Assembly (NCBI RefSeq): GCF_014640175.1
Contig: NZ_BMGL01000002.1
Span: 62,001-126,000 of the forward strand
Source: Psychroflexus salis
GTDB lineage: Bacteria > Bacteroidota > Bacteroidia > Flavobacteriales > Flavobacteriaceae
Direction: 5' to 3'
DNA: 64,000 nucleotides
The notes under the pieces are model-generated. The model was not told where the DNA came from. It saw only the letters and a program-made list of their open reading frames with translations, and ran no database searches. Below are positions 11,401-18,754 of this stretch, in pieces. The position numbers were made by a program, and so were the translations under genes. Every line of letters starts with the position of its first letter. The stretch's first letter is position 1.

Positions 11401-12744
11401 TTACTTACCATGGTCGATCGTATTCAGCTAAATTATACAGAAAATAGAGGTACGTTTATTCCAGGATTTACACACGATGTTGGTTTTGTTGGTACATTAA
11501 CACCATCGCCTTTGTTTACTTTTGGTGGGCAGGGTGATGTTAGGCAAATTTCAGCTAGAAATCGATGGCTAACCGAATACCAAGAATTTAACGAGCAGTA
11601 CATGGCCACGAAAACCGAACAGCTCGATTTTAACGCGTCGGTAAAGCTTATTCCTGGTATGACTTTAGATATTATTGCTAACCGGATGTACTCTGACACT
11701 TATACTGAAAATTTTAGAGTAGATCGAGAAACTTTACAATACCAATCCTTAACGCCAAATACTTTTGGGAACTTTAGTATATCGACGATGATGATTGGTA
11801 CTGCTTTTGAAGCAAGTACCCGAGAAGGTTCCCCAACTTTCGAAAAATTTAGAGAAAACAGATTGCAAATTGCAAGGCGTTTAGCCCAACAAGCTGGAAT
11901 TAATCCAGACGATCCAGAAAATCAAGACGAAAATGGATACCCAAGTGGTTTTGGTAGAACCAATCAATCGGTTTTAATCCCTGCTTTCTTATCAGCTTAC
12001 ACAGGCGAAAATCCAGAAAGCACCAGTTTAAGTCCGTTTAGAAGTACGCCTCTGCCAAATTGGAATTTAAAATATACAGGTTTGATGAAGCTGCCTTGGT
12101 TTAAAGAAAACTTTAATCGTTTTTCTATTCAACACGGTTATCAGTCATCCTATACCATTAATATGTTTCAATCTAATTTAGATTACGATAGGAGAGACCC
12201 ATTTGGCCAGTTTAATAGAGACCAAAATGGCAATTTTAAAAATGAATTTTACATTGCAAACATGAATTTAATGGAAGTGTTTAGTCCTTTAGTTCAAATC
12301 GATTTTGAAATGAAAAATTCTGTAAGTATTTTAACAGAAATAAAAAAAGACCGTACTTTGTCATTAAGTTTCGATAACAACTTACTAACCGAAATGATTG
12401 GTCAGGAATATATCGTAGGATTGGGTTACCGAATAAAAGATTTGCGCATTGTAACCCAATTTGAAGGAAATAGAAGAGTAATAAGTAGCGATTTAAATTT
12501 GAAATTAGATGTAGCATTACGTCAAAATGAAACCATAATACGGTCGCTAGACGTAGTAAATAATAGAACAACAGCAGGTCAAGATATTTGGAGCATTAAC
12601 TTTTTAGCAGATTATATGATTACTAAACAACTTACAGTTATTTTCTTTTACGATCATATTTTTTCGCAAAATGCCATATCTACAATTTTCCCACAGACTA
12701 CGATTAGGACTGGCTTAACGCTTACCTACAATTTTGGAAATTAA
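5488..12744 (+). CDS. sprA: Type IX secretion outer-membrane translocon SprA (Sov)
   Basis: A 2418-residue protein, the usual giant size of SprA, the 36-strand beta-barrel through which the type IX system exports proteins and which gliding requires. The N-terminus is a signal peptide ending in ITALAFA before QTETEQ (about residue 29). The rest is long outer-membrane beta-barrel sequence rich in alternating aromatic residues, with several SprA-type segments (for example RGEFAYLQPGTPDADNFG and EVWFNELRISELKSQGGWA). The only start that keeps the signal peptide is TTG at 5488; the next ATG falls after the cleavage site. Neighbours (ruvA, gcvH, VanZ, TonB, remB) match the order around sprA that I recall for gliding flavobacteria. 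Confidence 0.95.
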   Translation: MINKPIFFLPYKQIIYTVVVFFITALAFAQTETEQDSIQEGYSMGQLNIKNPTNIQNLYTYDPIINRYIFSQKIGDVNISYPLVLTPEEYQDLVLRQQMKDYFKQKRDAANNTDSEESKNLIPAFYVNNSFFESVFGGNKVEVIPQGQVSMDLGVLYSKQDNPSLSPRNQANTTLDFDQRINMSLDGTVGTRVNIAAQYNTQSTFDFQNQIKIDYTPDEDDIVQSIEVGNVNMPLNSSLIQGAESLFGVKAQLQFGKTTITGVFSEMNSERQSVNVQGGGTVDEFEKFGLEYDENRHFFLSQFFRDEYDKALTNYPFINSRFQITRVQIWVTNRNNSPQSLQNARNIVAIQDLGESNPEKLGLFLDNSGNPVPPPIPNFINQLNALPDNRNNDFNPVGINGGGSTILTSSIRDISTVAQGFGPAAQIVSEGRDYGVLENARQLSPNEFTLHPQLGYVSLNQRISNDEILAVAYEYTSNGRVYKVGEFANDGVDSSQPIQNPNPQPGQEDQTITSNQSLVVKMIKSPITNVTEPIWDLMMKNIYSIGGFDIEEEGFRFNILYTDPQPVNFLLDPPGSTTPLPENIVDQNLLQIFNFDRLNSNGDLPGSDGFFDFVPNITIDTQNGFIKFTKVEPFGEYLFEQLNNTPGAVYENQTTWNDNQLQYVFQALYNTTKTQAMQQEAERNKFQLRGQYRASGQEGIPIGAFNVPRGSVEVAAGGRTLQEGVDYVVNYELGLVQILDEGLKASDTPIQVSTENNAVFGRQTKRFTGIDVQHEFSENFILGGTFLNMNERPLTQKSNYGSEPINNTMYGINFNYNTTVPFFTRIVNRLPNIETEVESNFSIRGEFAYLQPGTPDADNFGGRDASYIDDFEASQTSISLLNPSPWSLSSVPVGYRGPNDAGGNFNSNDDISINHYRAKLNWYTIDPIFYSTQRPAAMTDDDFSFWYSRRILINEIFPNRDIVPGQFQTIPTFDLVFRPTQRGMYNYNPASASSGNLPNPRQNFGGIMRGLETTDFERSNVEFVEFWVMDPFIYPENTGNTGGKLVLNFGSISEDILKDGRKQYENGLPEDGGNQNTIQTSFAKVPANQSLVYAFDTEGDQRANQDIGLDGYNNADEVAQFPAFADFDDPAGDDYEFYLENDGDILTRYEKYNGVEGNNPVEVGQNNRGNSPLPDVEDINRDNTMNTIDSYFEYEVPMYPGMSVDNNTSSITGVSEDYITDIKELTTTAPNGEEVPVRWVQFRVPLRTSPEYSIGGISDLRAVRFMRMFMTDFSQETILRMGSLDLVRGDYLTYDQPVIPDGTDPVLNSVTTLNVTPVSEEITSRYVTPPGVIREQIVNNNVTIREDEQSLALKVKNLRPKDSRAVFKNFQVDMRQYRFLEMFLHAEALAPPEVQLQDNEMVAFIRMGVDFTNNFYEIEIPLKVSDISETSPRGVWPLENDLELDLELLQQIKATVLGSDSFSSLDLNFFDENLNPASDFTTDGLRVGIKGNPSFGNIRVLMLGLRNASDQNISGEVWFNELRISELKSQGGWAAVLDVDTNIADFATFSGSASRNTIGFGSIDQGPNQRSIEDTQQYDFVTGVNVGQLLPADWGVKIPLNYGRGEELVTPRFDPVLLDIELENLLDNTEDAQLREEFRERAESYTKRQTISVIGLRKDRTNQEKVPLPWDIENFTLSGTYNQVEHRDFEIAQSVDQNLDFNANYAFNFAKAEVEPFQNIEFLNKSKYFDLLKDFNLNLLPTSITASNSVIRQYSEVRFRELNLPPGSIGLPKLYQRNYFYNWQYALDWDFTKNLNVNFNASQNRIVRNFLNEDDLSQDNSIGVWDGFFDVGVPNTHMQTLQLNYKLPFDKIPALKFIQSNYSFTGDFQWQKGSEILRNLEDIPNIGNTVQNSSAHQINNTLNMSRLYNYLNLKKRKAKGDATAQKLQRGQDRRQTTTARASLSSKSENKGDEDAKDKLSIGDHFYNFGISLLTMVDRIQLNYTENRGTFIPGFTHDVGFVGTLTPSPLFTFGGQGDVRQISARNRWLTEYQEFNEQYMATKTEQLDFNASVKLIPGMTLDIIANRMYSDTYTENFRVDRETLQYQSLTPNTFGNFSISTMMIGTAFEASTREGSPTFEKFRENRLQIARRLAQQAGINPDDPENQDENGYPSGFGRTNQSVLIPAFLSAYTGENPESTSLSPFRSTPLPNWNLKYTGLMKLPWFKENFNRFSIQHGYQSSYTINMFQSNLDYDRRDPFGQFNRDQNGNFKNEFYIANMNLMEVFSPLVQIDFEMKNSVSILTEIKKDRTLSLSFDNNLLTEMIGQEYIVGLGYRIKDLRIVTQFEGNRRVISSDLNLKLDVALRQNETIIRSLDVVNNRTTAGQDIWSINFLADYMITKQLTVIFFYDHIFSQNAISTIFPQTTIRTGLTLTYNFGN

Positions 12745-12771
12745 AAACAACTAAATAATAATTATATACAA

Positions 12772-13152
12772 ATGAATATTCCAGCAGACTTAAAGTACAC
12801 AAAAGACCATGAATGGGTAAAAATTGAAGGCGATACAGCCATTGTAGGTATTACCGATTTCGCACAAAGTGAATTAGGCGACATTGTTTATGTTGAAGTT
12901 GAAACTGTAGACGAAACCTTAGACCAAGATGAAGTTTTTGGAAGCGTTGAAGCAGTTAAAACAGTTTCAGATTTATTTTTACCCATTACAGGAAAAATAA
13001 TAGCGTTTAACGAAAACCTTGAAGATGAGCCTGAAAAAGTTAATGAAGATCCTTACGGCGAAGGTTGGATGATTAAAATGAAGTTCACTAATCAAGATGA
13101 ACTTAACAATTTAATGGATGCAGAAGCTTATAAAGCACATATTGACGGCTAA
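12772..13152 (+). CDS. gcvH: Glycine cleavage system H protein
   Basis: A 126-residue lipoyl carrier that shuttles the aminomethyl group of glycine between the P, T and L proteins. The lipoylation site is K63 in FGSVEAVKTVSDL, and the N-terminus (LKYTKDHEWVKIEGD) is typical. It starts 27 bases after sprA, so it is probably in the same transcript although the functions are unrelated. Its 3' end overlaps the next gene by 35 bases. Confidence 0.97.
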   Translation: MNIPADLKYTKDHEWVKIEGDTAIVGITDFAQSELGDIVYVEVETVDETLDQDEVFGSVEAVKTVSDLFLPITGKIIAFNENLEDEPEKVNEDPYGEGWMIKMKFTNQDELNNLMDAEAYKAHIDG

Positions 13153-13534
13153 TTTATTCCTTGTGTTGGCTATAGTTTTTACAGTTTTAATACTGTATCT
13201 GTCGCTTATGCCTACCCAAAATTTACCTAGCATTCAAATTGAACAAGCTGATAAGTTCTATCATTTAATTGCCTATATTTTTCTTGCTGGATCTTGGTTT
13301 ACTTACTTTGTTCTCTTTAAAAGTAAGCAAGATAAAATAAGCTTATTTATAATTTCTTCAGCATTAATTTTGTTTGGCATTGTTATTGAAGTTTTACAAA
13401 CGACCTTAACTGATTACCGAACTTTTGATGTGTGGGATATTATATCGAATACTACTGGGGTTTTATTAGTAAACGCATTCTTTATGCTTAATAAAAATAA
13501 GCTTCGGAAATTGAAACACCAATTAAATGTTTAG
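13118..13534 (+). CDS. VanZ-family membrane protein
   Basis: A 138-residue protein with four predicted membrane helices: about 8-28, 44-66, 75-93 and 108-124. The pattern LSLMPTQNLP and DKFYHLIAYIFLAGSW, followed by EVLQTTLTDYRTFDVWDIISNTTGVLL, is the VanZ-like signature. VanZ confers low-level teicoplanin resistance in enterococci, but the role in Bacteroidota is unknown. The start at 13118 lies inside gcvH; a later TTG at 13142 is possible but would shorten the N-terminus before helix 1. The gene is conserved at this place between gcvH and tonB in flavobacteria (from memory). Confidence 0.8.
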   Translation: MQKLIKHILTANLFLVLAIVFTVLILYLSLMPTQNLPSIQIEQADKFYHLIAYIFLAGSWFTYFVLFKSKQDKISLFIISSALILFGIVIEVLQTTLTDYRTFDVWDIISNTTGVLLVNAFFMLNKNKLRKLKHQLNV

Positions 13535-13577
13535 TCAGATTTTTTTTTTTAATTTTAACGCCTAATATTTAAGTATT

Positions 13578-14300
13578 ATGGAACCAAAAAAAAGTGAGAA
13601 AGCAGATTTAAGCAAAAAAAGCTTTCTATTTTTCCAACTAGGACTCGTGTTTATGTTGGCAACTTCTTTATTTTTAATTGAGTTTAAAACTTACGATAAA
13701 GAAGCTTTAGACACTGGTGTGGTTGAGCTCGACATGTTAGATGACGAAGATGTGCCGATTACAGAGCAACTTAAAACACCGCCGCCACCGCCACCACCGC
13801 CACCAGCTCCAGAAGTAATTGAAGTGGTTGAAGATGAAGCAGAAGTAGAAGAAACAATTATCGAGTCTACAGAAACTAATATGGACGAAATTGTAGAAGT
13901 TGAAGAAGTTGCCGATATAGGTGAAGAAGAAGAAATTGAAGACGTTCCTTTTTCTAGTATTCAAGATGTACCGATTTTTCCAGGATGCGAAAAAGAAAAA
14001 ACTAACGATGCTCGAAGAGCATGCATGAGCAAGAAAATACAAGATTTTGTAAACAAAAAGTTTGATACTAGCTTAGGAAGCGAATTAGGTCTTTCTGGAA
14101 TTAATCGTGTATATGTTCGTTTCAAAATAGATAAAACCGGTAAAGTTGTAGATGTGCAAGCAAGATCATCTCACCCAAGACTTACCCGCGAAGGAGAACG
14201 GGTAGTTGGTAGATTACCCGATATGCAACCCGGTAAACAACGCGGTAGAGCTGTTGGTGTTATTTATACTTTGCCTATTACGTTCCAAGTTCAAAACTAA
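13578..14300 (+). CDS. Energy transducer TonB
   Basis: A 240-residue inner-membrane protein linking proton motive force to outer-membrane transporters. One membrane helix lies at about 15-35 (SFLFFQLGLVFMLATSLFLI), a run of nine prolines at about 68-76, then a long acidic Glu/Val-rich periplasmic spacer to about 132. The TonB_C domain starts near residue 132 with VPIFPGCEKEK and a second cysteine in RRACMSK, and ends YTLPITFQVQN. The FPGC...C pair recurs in the next two genes. It follows VanZ after 43 bases that hold a long T run. Confidence 0.92.
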   Translation: MEPKKSEKADLSKKSFLFFQLGLVFMLATSLFLIEFKTYDKEALDTGVVELDMLDDEDVPITEQLKTPPPPPPPPPAPEVIEVVEDEAEVEETIIESTETNMDEIVEVEEVADIGEEEEIEDVPFSSIQDVPIFPGCEKEKTNDARRACMSKKIQDFVNKKFDTSLGSELGLSGINRVYVRFKIDKTGKVVDVQARSSHPRLTREGERVVGRLPDMQPGKQRGRAVGVIYTLPITFQVQN

Positions 14301-14305
14301 AAATC

Positions 14306-14333
14306 AAAACCCGGATTTATTTCGGGTTTTTTT
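14306..14333 (+). terminator. Rho-independent terminator after tonB
   Basis: Stem AAAACCCG (14306-14313) pairs with CGGGTTTT (14323-14330), followed by three more T. The loop can be shortened by two further pairs. It lies 5 bases after the tonB stop, so the following secreted protein may need its own promoter. Confidence 0.85.
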
Positions 14334-14345
14334 AATTATACCCCA

Positions 14346-14834
14346 ATGAAAATACACTACACCATTATTTTGTCTACTTGTTTCTTTATTTCAGCTCTAG
14401 CACAAGAAACTACAAAGCCAGATAAAACTACACCTAGTATTCCACAGTTCGAAAGCTGTGAGCAAGACGACCAAACTGGAAAGCCTTGTTTAGAAAATAC
14501 ATTTAAAACTTTGTTTAAAGAGTTTTATAAAGAAACAGAAATAGCCAAAGATTATGAGTACAGCAGGGAAGTTACAGGAAATTATATAGTAGACCGTCGA
14601 GGTAAAATAATCCAGAAAAAATACAATACAGTAGAGTCACCTATATTCGTTGCAATTCAAAGAGCTATCGATAAATTCTCTCGTTTAACACCTTCAACAA
14701 AAGAAAATGACCTTGCAGTTGAATATCCCTTTCAGGTAATTTATACACTAAAACGCTCGAGTCCTTACGCTAAAAAAGCACTTTCAATAGAATTAGAATT
14801 TGTTTATCCAGAAGGAGATAACGAAAACTCTTAA
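14346..14834 (+). CDS. Secreted protein with degenerate TonB_C-like domain
   Basis: A 162-residue protein of unknown role. A signal peptide (MKIHYTIILSTCFFISALA) is followed by PQFESCEQDDQTGKPCLE, which repeats the P-x-F-x-x-C...C pattern seen at the start of the TonB C-terminal domain of the preceding gene, then NYIVDRRGKIIQKKY and a final YPFQVIYTLKR that resembles the last TonB_C strand. It has no membrane anchor or proline spacer, so it is a periplasmic or exported domain on its own. Its place between tonB and remB suggests a link to outer-membrane energy transduction or gliding (inference). Confidence 0.65.
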   Translation: MKIHYTIILSTCFFISALAQETTKPDKTTPSIPQFESCEQDDQTGKPCLENTFKTLFKEFYKETEIAKDYEYSREVTGNYIVDRRGKIIQKKYNTVESPIFVAIQRAIDKFSRLTPSTKENDLAVEYPFQVIYTLKRSSPYAKKALSIELEFVYPEGDNENS

Positions 14835-15023
14835 TCTAAATTGAAATTTAAGAGCTGCGTTTAGTATAAATTCTTTGATTATTTAATCCACGGCCTAGTG
14901 TAGTACTCTGCTTTTAAACCATCAAAAAAAATATTTTTAAATAAAAACTGATAAGCAGTCTAATATGTTAGACCTTTTTGAGTTAAATTGTGTTAATTTG
15001 CTAATTGTTAAGCAAGTTGACCT

Positions 15024-17102
15024 ATGAATAAACTTTTTTTACTTTCCTGTATACTTTTAACTCTTCATGTTGCTGCACAAAATGCAACATTAATTAAAAA
15101 ATATCCGAAATTTCCTGCTTGCCAAGATAGTGCAACTTCGGATGACGAAATGTGTTTTAAAAACCAATTTCAAAAAACTTTATTTTCTTTATATCAGGAG
15201 CCAGATGTAGTCTCTAATTCTAATTACAAAGGTTCTGCTCAATTAATTTTTGAAGTAAACGAAAAAGGAGAATTCAAAATAATATATGTAAAAGCCGAAC
15301 ACAAGGAGATTGAAACTGCCTTAGAAGATGCGTTTTCTAAAATGCCGAAACTTACCCCAGCTACCTACGATGGTAACCCAACTTATTTTCAATTTAGAAC
15401 TCCACTACCAATACCACTTCAACCTAATTTTCAAGAGGAAAATAATGCCGAAGTAATTATAGAACCAAAAAGAAAGTCTATTCAGGATGAATATAATAAA
15501 ATTGTTAATTTACCATACCAAAATAAACAAAATGAAAGTAGTTTAAATATTCCGTTATCTCACGAGCTCTACAGCCGCTTCGATCCAGAAATGAATTTAA
15601 TCGGTACCAATGCCCATACTGCTTCTAAACCCTATAAATTTAAAGAAGTTAAGCCTTATTATAATTTAGCTGAAGAAAATGAAAAATTATTTTATGACAA
15701 AAAAACTTGGTTTGGGCGAAAATTTTTCAACGAAAATACAGCACGAATTCAAGGTGAAGATTACTGGTTTACTTTCGATATTGCAGCCGATTTACAAATA
15801 GGTAGAGATGAGGGAGAAAGCATAAACACCTACAACAATACGCGTGCAGGAATAATACAAGGCGGATTGGGAGAAAAACTAAATTTTTATAGTGTAATTT
15901 ACGAAAGTCAAGGTCGTTTTGCAGGATATTATAATGATTTAGCAAGAAGTCTAGGCAGAGTAGGTAGCAGTACCGTAGTTATACCAGGTAGAGGAATTGG
16001 AGAAGTTTATAAAGATACAGGCTTCGATTATCCAGTTGTAGAAGGTTACTTAAATTATGAAGCTACTAACTTTTTAGATTTGCAATTTGGAACTGGAAAA
16101 AACTTTATAGGCGATGGATACCGCTCTTTATTTTTAAGTGACAACGCAAGTCCTAATGCTTATTTTAAAATGAATACCACATTTTGGAAATTTAAATATA
16201 CCAGTATTTGGTCTTCTCCCAGAAATTTAAATACTAGAACAGAAGGTGGCGCTTACACCACTAAATATGTGGCCACGCATTACTTAAGCTATAATGTTAC
16301 TGAACGTTTAAATATCGGATTATTTGAATCTGCCTTATTTGAGAGCGAACCTAACCGGGGTTTCGATTGGAATTTTCTTAATCCTGTAATCTTCTATAAT
16401 ATGGTGGAGTATGCAACAGGAACTCGGGCAGGTAAATCGATGATTGGATTAAGTTATAAATACAAATGGAGCAACAAAATAAACTCTTATGGACAATTGC
16501 TGATAGATGAGTTATCTGTAAATGATGTTACTGCTATGAACGATAGTTGGAAAAATAAATTTGGTCTTCAATTGGGAGTAAAATACTTCGATGCTTTTAA
16601 AGTGAAAAATTTATATCTTCAGCTAGAATATAACCAAGTAAGACCTTATACGTATTCGCATAACACACTTTCGCTACATTACACGCATAATAATCAGTCT
16701 TTGGCTCACTTTTGGGGAGCAAATTTTAGAGAATTAATGCTCATAACTCGCTATAAAAAAGATCGTTATTATGGGCATGCTAAGTTTATTTTAGGTGAAC
16801 GCGGCTTTGAGCCATCCGCAGACAGCAATCCATACTACGGTTCGGATTTATTTGGCGATGAACGAAACCGAATTGGCGATAATAATATAAAAATAGGACA
16901 AGGCAATAAAGCAACATCCTACTACGCTGAATTTGAATTCGGATACTTGGTAAATCCAACCACTAACTTGAAACTATACATGAATTTAATTCATAGAAAT
17001 TTTGACATAGCTGAAAACAATGCCAGAAATTTCGACCGTAAAACCAGTTGGTTAAACTTAGGCTTTAGAACAGATATCTTTAACTGGTACTACGACTACT
17101 AA
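15024..17102 (+). CDS. remB: RemB-like outer-membrane protein (gliding motility associated)
   Basis: A 692-residue protein with a signal peptide (MNKLFLLSCILLTLHVAA), then an N-terminal TonB_C-like domain (about 25-135: YPKFPACQDS...EMCFKNQ, LIFEVNEKGEFKIIYV) and a long beta-barrel-like remainder with alternating aromatic strands and a C-terminal aromatic end (WYYDY). The length, the barrel and the position just after sprA-gcvH-VanZ-tonB fit the gene called remB in Flavobacterium johnsoniae, whose loss impairs gliding. I assign it mainly by gene order and general character, from memory; a generic Wzi-like capsule-assembly barrel is the main alternative. The 189 bases before it show no clear promoter. 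Confidence 0.65.
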   Translation: MNKLFLLSCILLTLHVAAQNATLIKKYPKFPACQDSATSDDEMCFKNQFQKTLFSLYQEPDVVSNSNYKGSAQLIFEVNEKGEFKIIYVKAEHKEIETALEDAFSKMPKLTPATYDGNPTYFQFRTPLPIPLQPNFQEENNAEVIIEPKRKSIQDEYNKIVNLPYQNKQNESSLNIPLSHELYSRFDPEMNLIGTNAHTASKPYKFKEVKPYYNLAEENEKLFYDKKTWFGRKFFNENTARIQGEDYWFTFDIAADLQIGRDEGESINTYNNTRAGIIQGGLGEKLNFYSVIYESQGRFAGYYNDLARSLGRVGSSTVVIPGRGIGEVYKDTGFDYPVVEGYLNYEATNFLDLQFGTGKNFIGDGYRSLFLSDNASPNAYFKMNTTFWKFKYTSIWSSPRNLNTRTEGGAYTTKYVATHYLSYNVTERLNIGLFESALFESEPNRGFDWNFLNPVIFYNMVEYATGTRAGKSMIGLSYKYKWSNKINSYGQLLIDELSVNDVTAMNDSWKNKFGLQLGVKYFDAFKVKNLYLQLEYNQVRPYTYSHNTLSLHYTHNNQSLAHFWGANFRELMLITRYKKDRYYGHAKFILGERGFEPSADSNPYYGSDLFGDERNRIGDNNIKIGQGNKATSYYAEFEFGYLVNPTTNLKLYMNLIHRNFDIAENNARNFDRKTSWLNLGFRTDIFNWYYDY

Positions 17103-17191
17103 TGCCGATTTCTGATTTTAGTTTCTAATAAATGATGCTTTGAAGATGTTTTTGCCTTCGTACTTCAATAAATATTAACGAAGTCTTGCCC

Positions 17192-17221
17192 TTTGTAAAA
17201 GACTTTTTAGAGGTATCTTTG
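17192..17221 (+). promoter_or_regulatory. Promoter of the ctaB/oxidase assembly genes
   Basis: TTTG at 17192-17195, an 18-base spacer and TATCTTTG at 17214-17221 form a full match to the Bacteroidota consensus. The start codon follows 17 bases later. Confidence 0.8.
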
Positions 17222-17237
17222 CAAAAAAAATAAATTT

Positions 17238-18140
17238 TTGTCTGAAAACTTGACATACAATTTCATAACTACATCGTTACAAGATTTTAAGAGCTTAACT
17301 AAAATGCGCTTGGCTTTAAGCGTCGTGTTTTCTTCTGTTGCAGGCTATTTTCTAGGTGCAGAAAACTTCTATATTGCAGAAGTGATATTGCTTACAATTG
17401 GAGGCTACGCAATGGTTGGTGCTTCAAATGCATATAATCAAATTATTGAAAGAGATTTAGATGCGCTAATGAATAGAACTAAAAATAGGCCTATTCCATC
17501 AGGAAGATTAAGCGTAAATGCAGCTTTCGCTATTGCGTCTGTTTTAGCTGCCTTAGGCCTTTATTTGTTGTACATTATCAATCCTATTACATCTCTTTTT
17601 GGGGCAATATCTATTTTTTTGTATGTAAGTGTTTACACACCATTAAAAACCAAAACTCCTATTTCTGTTTTTGTTGGAGCCTTTCCAGGAGCAATACCTT
17701 TTATGTTGGGTTGGGTTGCTGCAACAGGAAGCTTTAGTATAGAAGCCGGAACTTTATTTATGATTCAATTTTTTTGGCAATTTCCTCACTTTTGGGCCTT
17801 GGGTTGGTGGCTTTATGAAGATTATAAAAAAGGAGGCTTTTTTATGCTCCCAACAGGTAAAAGAGATACATCTACAGCTTTACAAATTGTATTGTATACA
17901 ATATGGACAATTTTAGTTTCTCTTATTCCGGTTTTAGGAGTTACAGGTAAACTTAAACTTTCGTATTTAGGCGCAAGTATAATCTTAGCATTAGGCTTGT
18001 TTATGCTTTACAATGCAATAAACCTATACAGATTAAGAACTGAAAAACAAGCAAAACAACTTATGCTTGCAAGTGTAACATATATAACTATGATTCAATT
18101 GGTATTTGTACTAGATAAAATTGTAAGAGAATGGGAATAG
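17238..18140 (+). CDS. ctaB: Protoheme IX farnesyltransferase (heme O synthase)
   Basis: A 300-residue UbiA-superfamily membrane enzyme that attaches a farnesyl group to heme b, giving heme O for the oxidase. The prenyl-diphosphate/Mg site is NAYNQIIERDLDALMNRTK with NRPIPSGRLS after it, and a second acidic region follows WWLYEDYKKGGF. About nine membrane helices are visible. The start is TTG at 17238, placed right behind a consensus promoter; the first ATG, at codon 23, would remove conserved sequence. The gene overlaps the next one by 10 bases, so they are translated together. Confidence 0.93.
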   Translation: MSENLTYNFITTSLQDFKSLTKMRLALSVVFSSVAGYFLGAENFYIAEVILLTIGGYAMVGASNAYNQIIERDLDALMNRTKNRPIPSGRLSVNAAFAIASVLAALGLYLLYIINPITSLFGAISIFLYVSVYTPLKTKTPISVFVGAFPGAIPFMLGWVAATGSFSIEAGTLFMIQFFWQFPHFWALGWWLYEDYKKGGFFMLPTGKRDTSTALQIVLYTIWTILVSLIPVLGVTGKLKLSYLGASIILALGLFMLYNAINLYRLRTEKQAKQLMLASVTYITMIQLVFVLDKIVREWE

Positions 18141-18715
18141 AGAATAAATCTTTAGCTGAAAAAAATTACAGAGCAAAGAAAATGATGTTGTGGTTTGGAA
18201 TTATCAGTTTGTCTATGACTTTTGCTGGTCTTACTTCTGCTTTTATTGTAAGTAGCAGCCGGCCTGATTGGGTGGACGATTTTCAAATACCCAATGCATT
18301 TGTATGGAGTACTGTTCTAATTGTAATAAGTAGTTTGAGTTTAATTTTTGCTAAACGAGCTATTCTTCAGAACAAAAGAAAAACAGCTAACTTAGGCATA
18401 ATCCTAACCTTTTTGCTTGGATTATTCTTTATTCATCTTCAATTTTCAGGCTTTAAAGCCATTACAGAACAAGGTTATTATTTTACAGGAAGCGCCAGTA
18501 ATGTTACTGCATCTTACATTTATTTAATTGCCTTTTTGCATGTAGTGCATATCGCTTCTGGAATGATTGTTTTAGCTGTTCTTATTTATAATCATTTTAA
18601 AAATAAATACAAAAAAGATCAAATGCTTGGTTTCGAGCTAGGTGCAACTTTTTGGCATTTCGTAGATGTGCTTTGGTTGTTTCTATTTTTCTTTTTTATA
18701 TATTTTTTAGGATAA
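18131..18715 (+). CDS. Heme-copper oxidase subunit III (short form)
   Basis: A 194-residue five-helix membrane protein of the cytochrome c oxidase subunit III / CyoC family. Helix I follows KNYRAKKMMLWFGIISLSMTFAGL, and the family hallmark at the end is FELGATFWHFVDVLWLFLFFFF, with FLHVVHIASGM before it. Subunit III stabilises the catalytic subunit and is not itself redox active. It overlaps ctaB and is followed by a second, longer subunit III gene. No subunit I or II gene is in the window. Confidence 0.88.
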   Translation: MGIENKSLAEKNYRAKKMMLWFGIISLSMTFAGLTSAFIVSSSRPDWVDDFQIPNAFVWSTVLIVISSLSLIFAKRAILQNKRKTANLGIILTFLLGLFFIHLQFSGFKAITEQGYYFTGSASNVTASYIYLIAFLHVVHIASGMIVLAVLIYNHFKNKYKKDQMLGFELGATFWHFVDVLWLFLFFFFIYFLG

Positions 18716-18725
18716 ATAAAATAAC

Positions 18726-18733
18726 TATTTTTG
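18726..18733 (+). promoter_or_regulatory. Putative -7 element before the long subunit III gene
   Basis: TATTTTTG matches TAnnTTTG and ends 22 bases before the ATG at 18755. No TTTG -33 partner is obvious, so it may be an internal or weak promoter. Confidence 0.45.
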
Positions 18734-18754
18734 CGCTAACTAATATTTAGGTAT

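Noticed and set aside
5488-12744. Many 60-100 codon frames on the opposite strand or other frames of sprA
   Set aside because: They are shadows of the long coding sequence, with no start context or family motifs.
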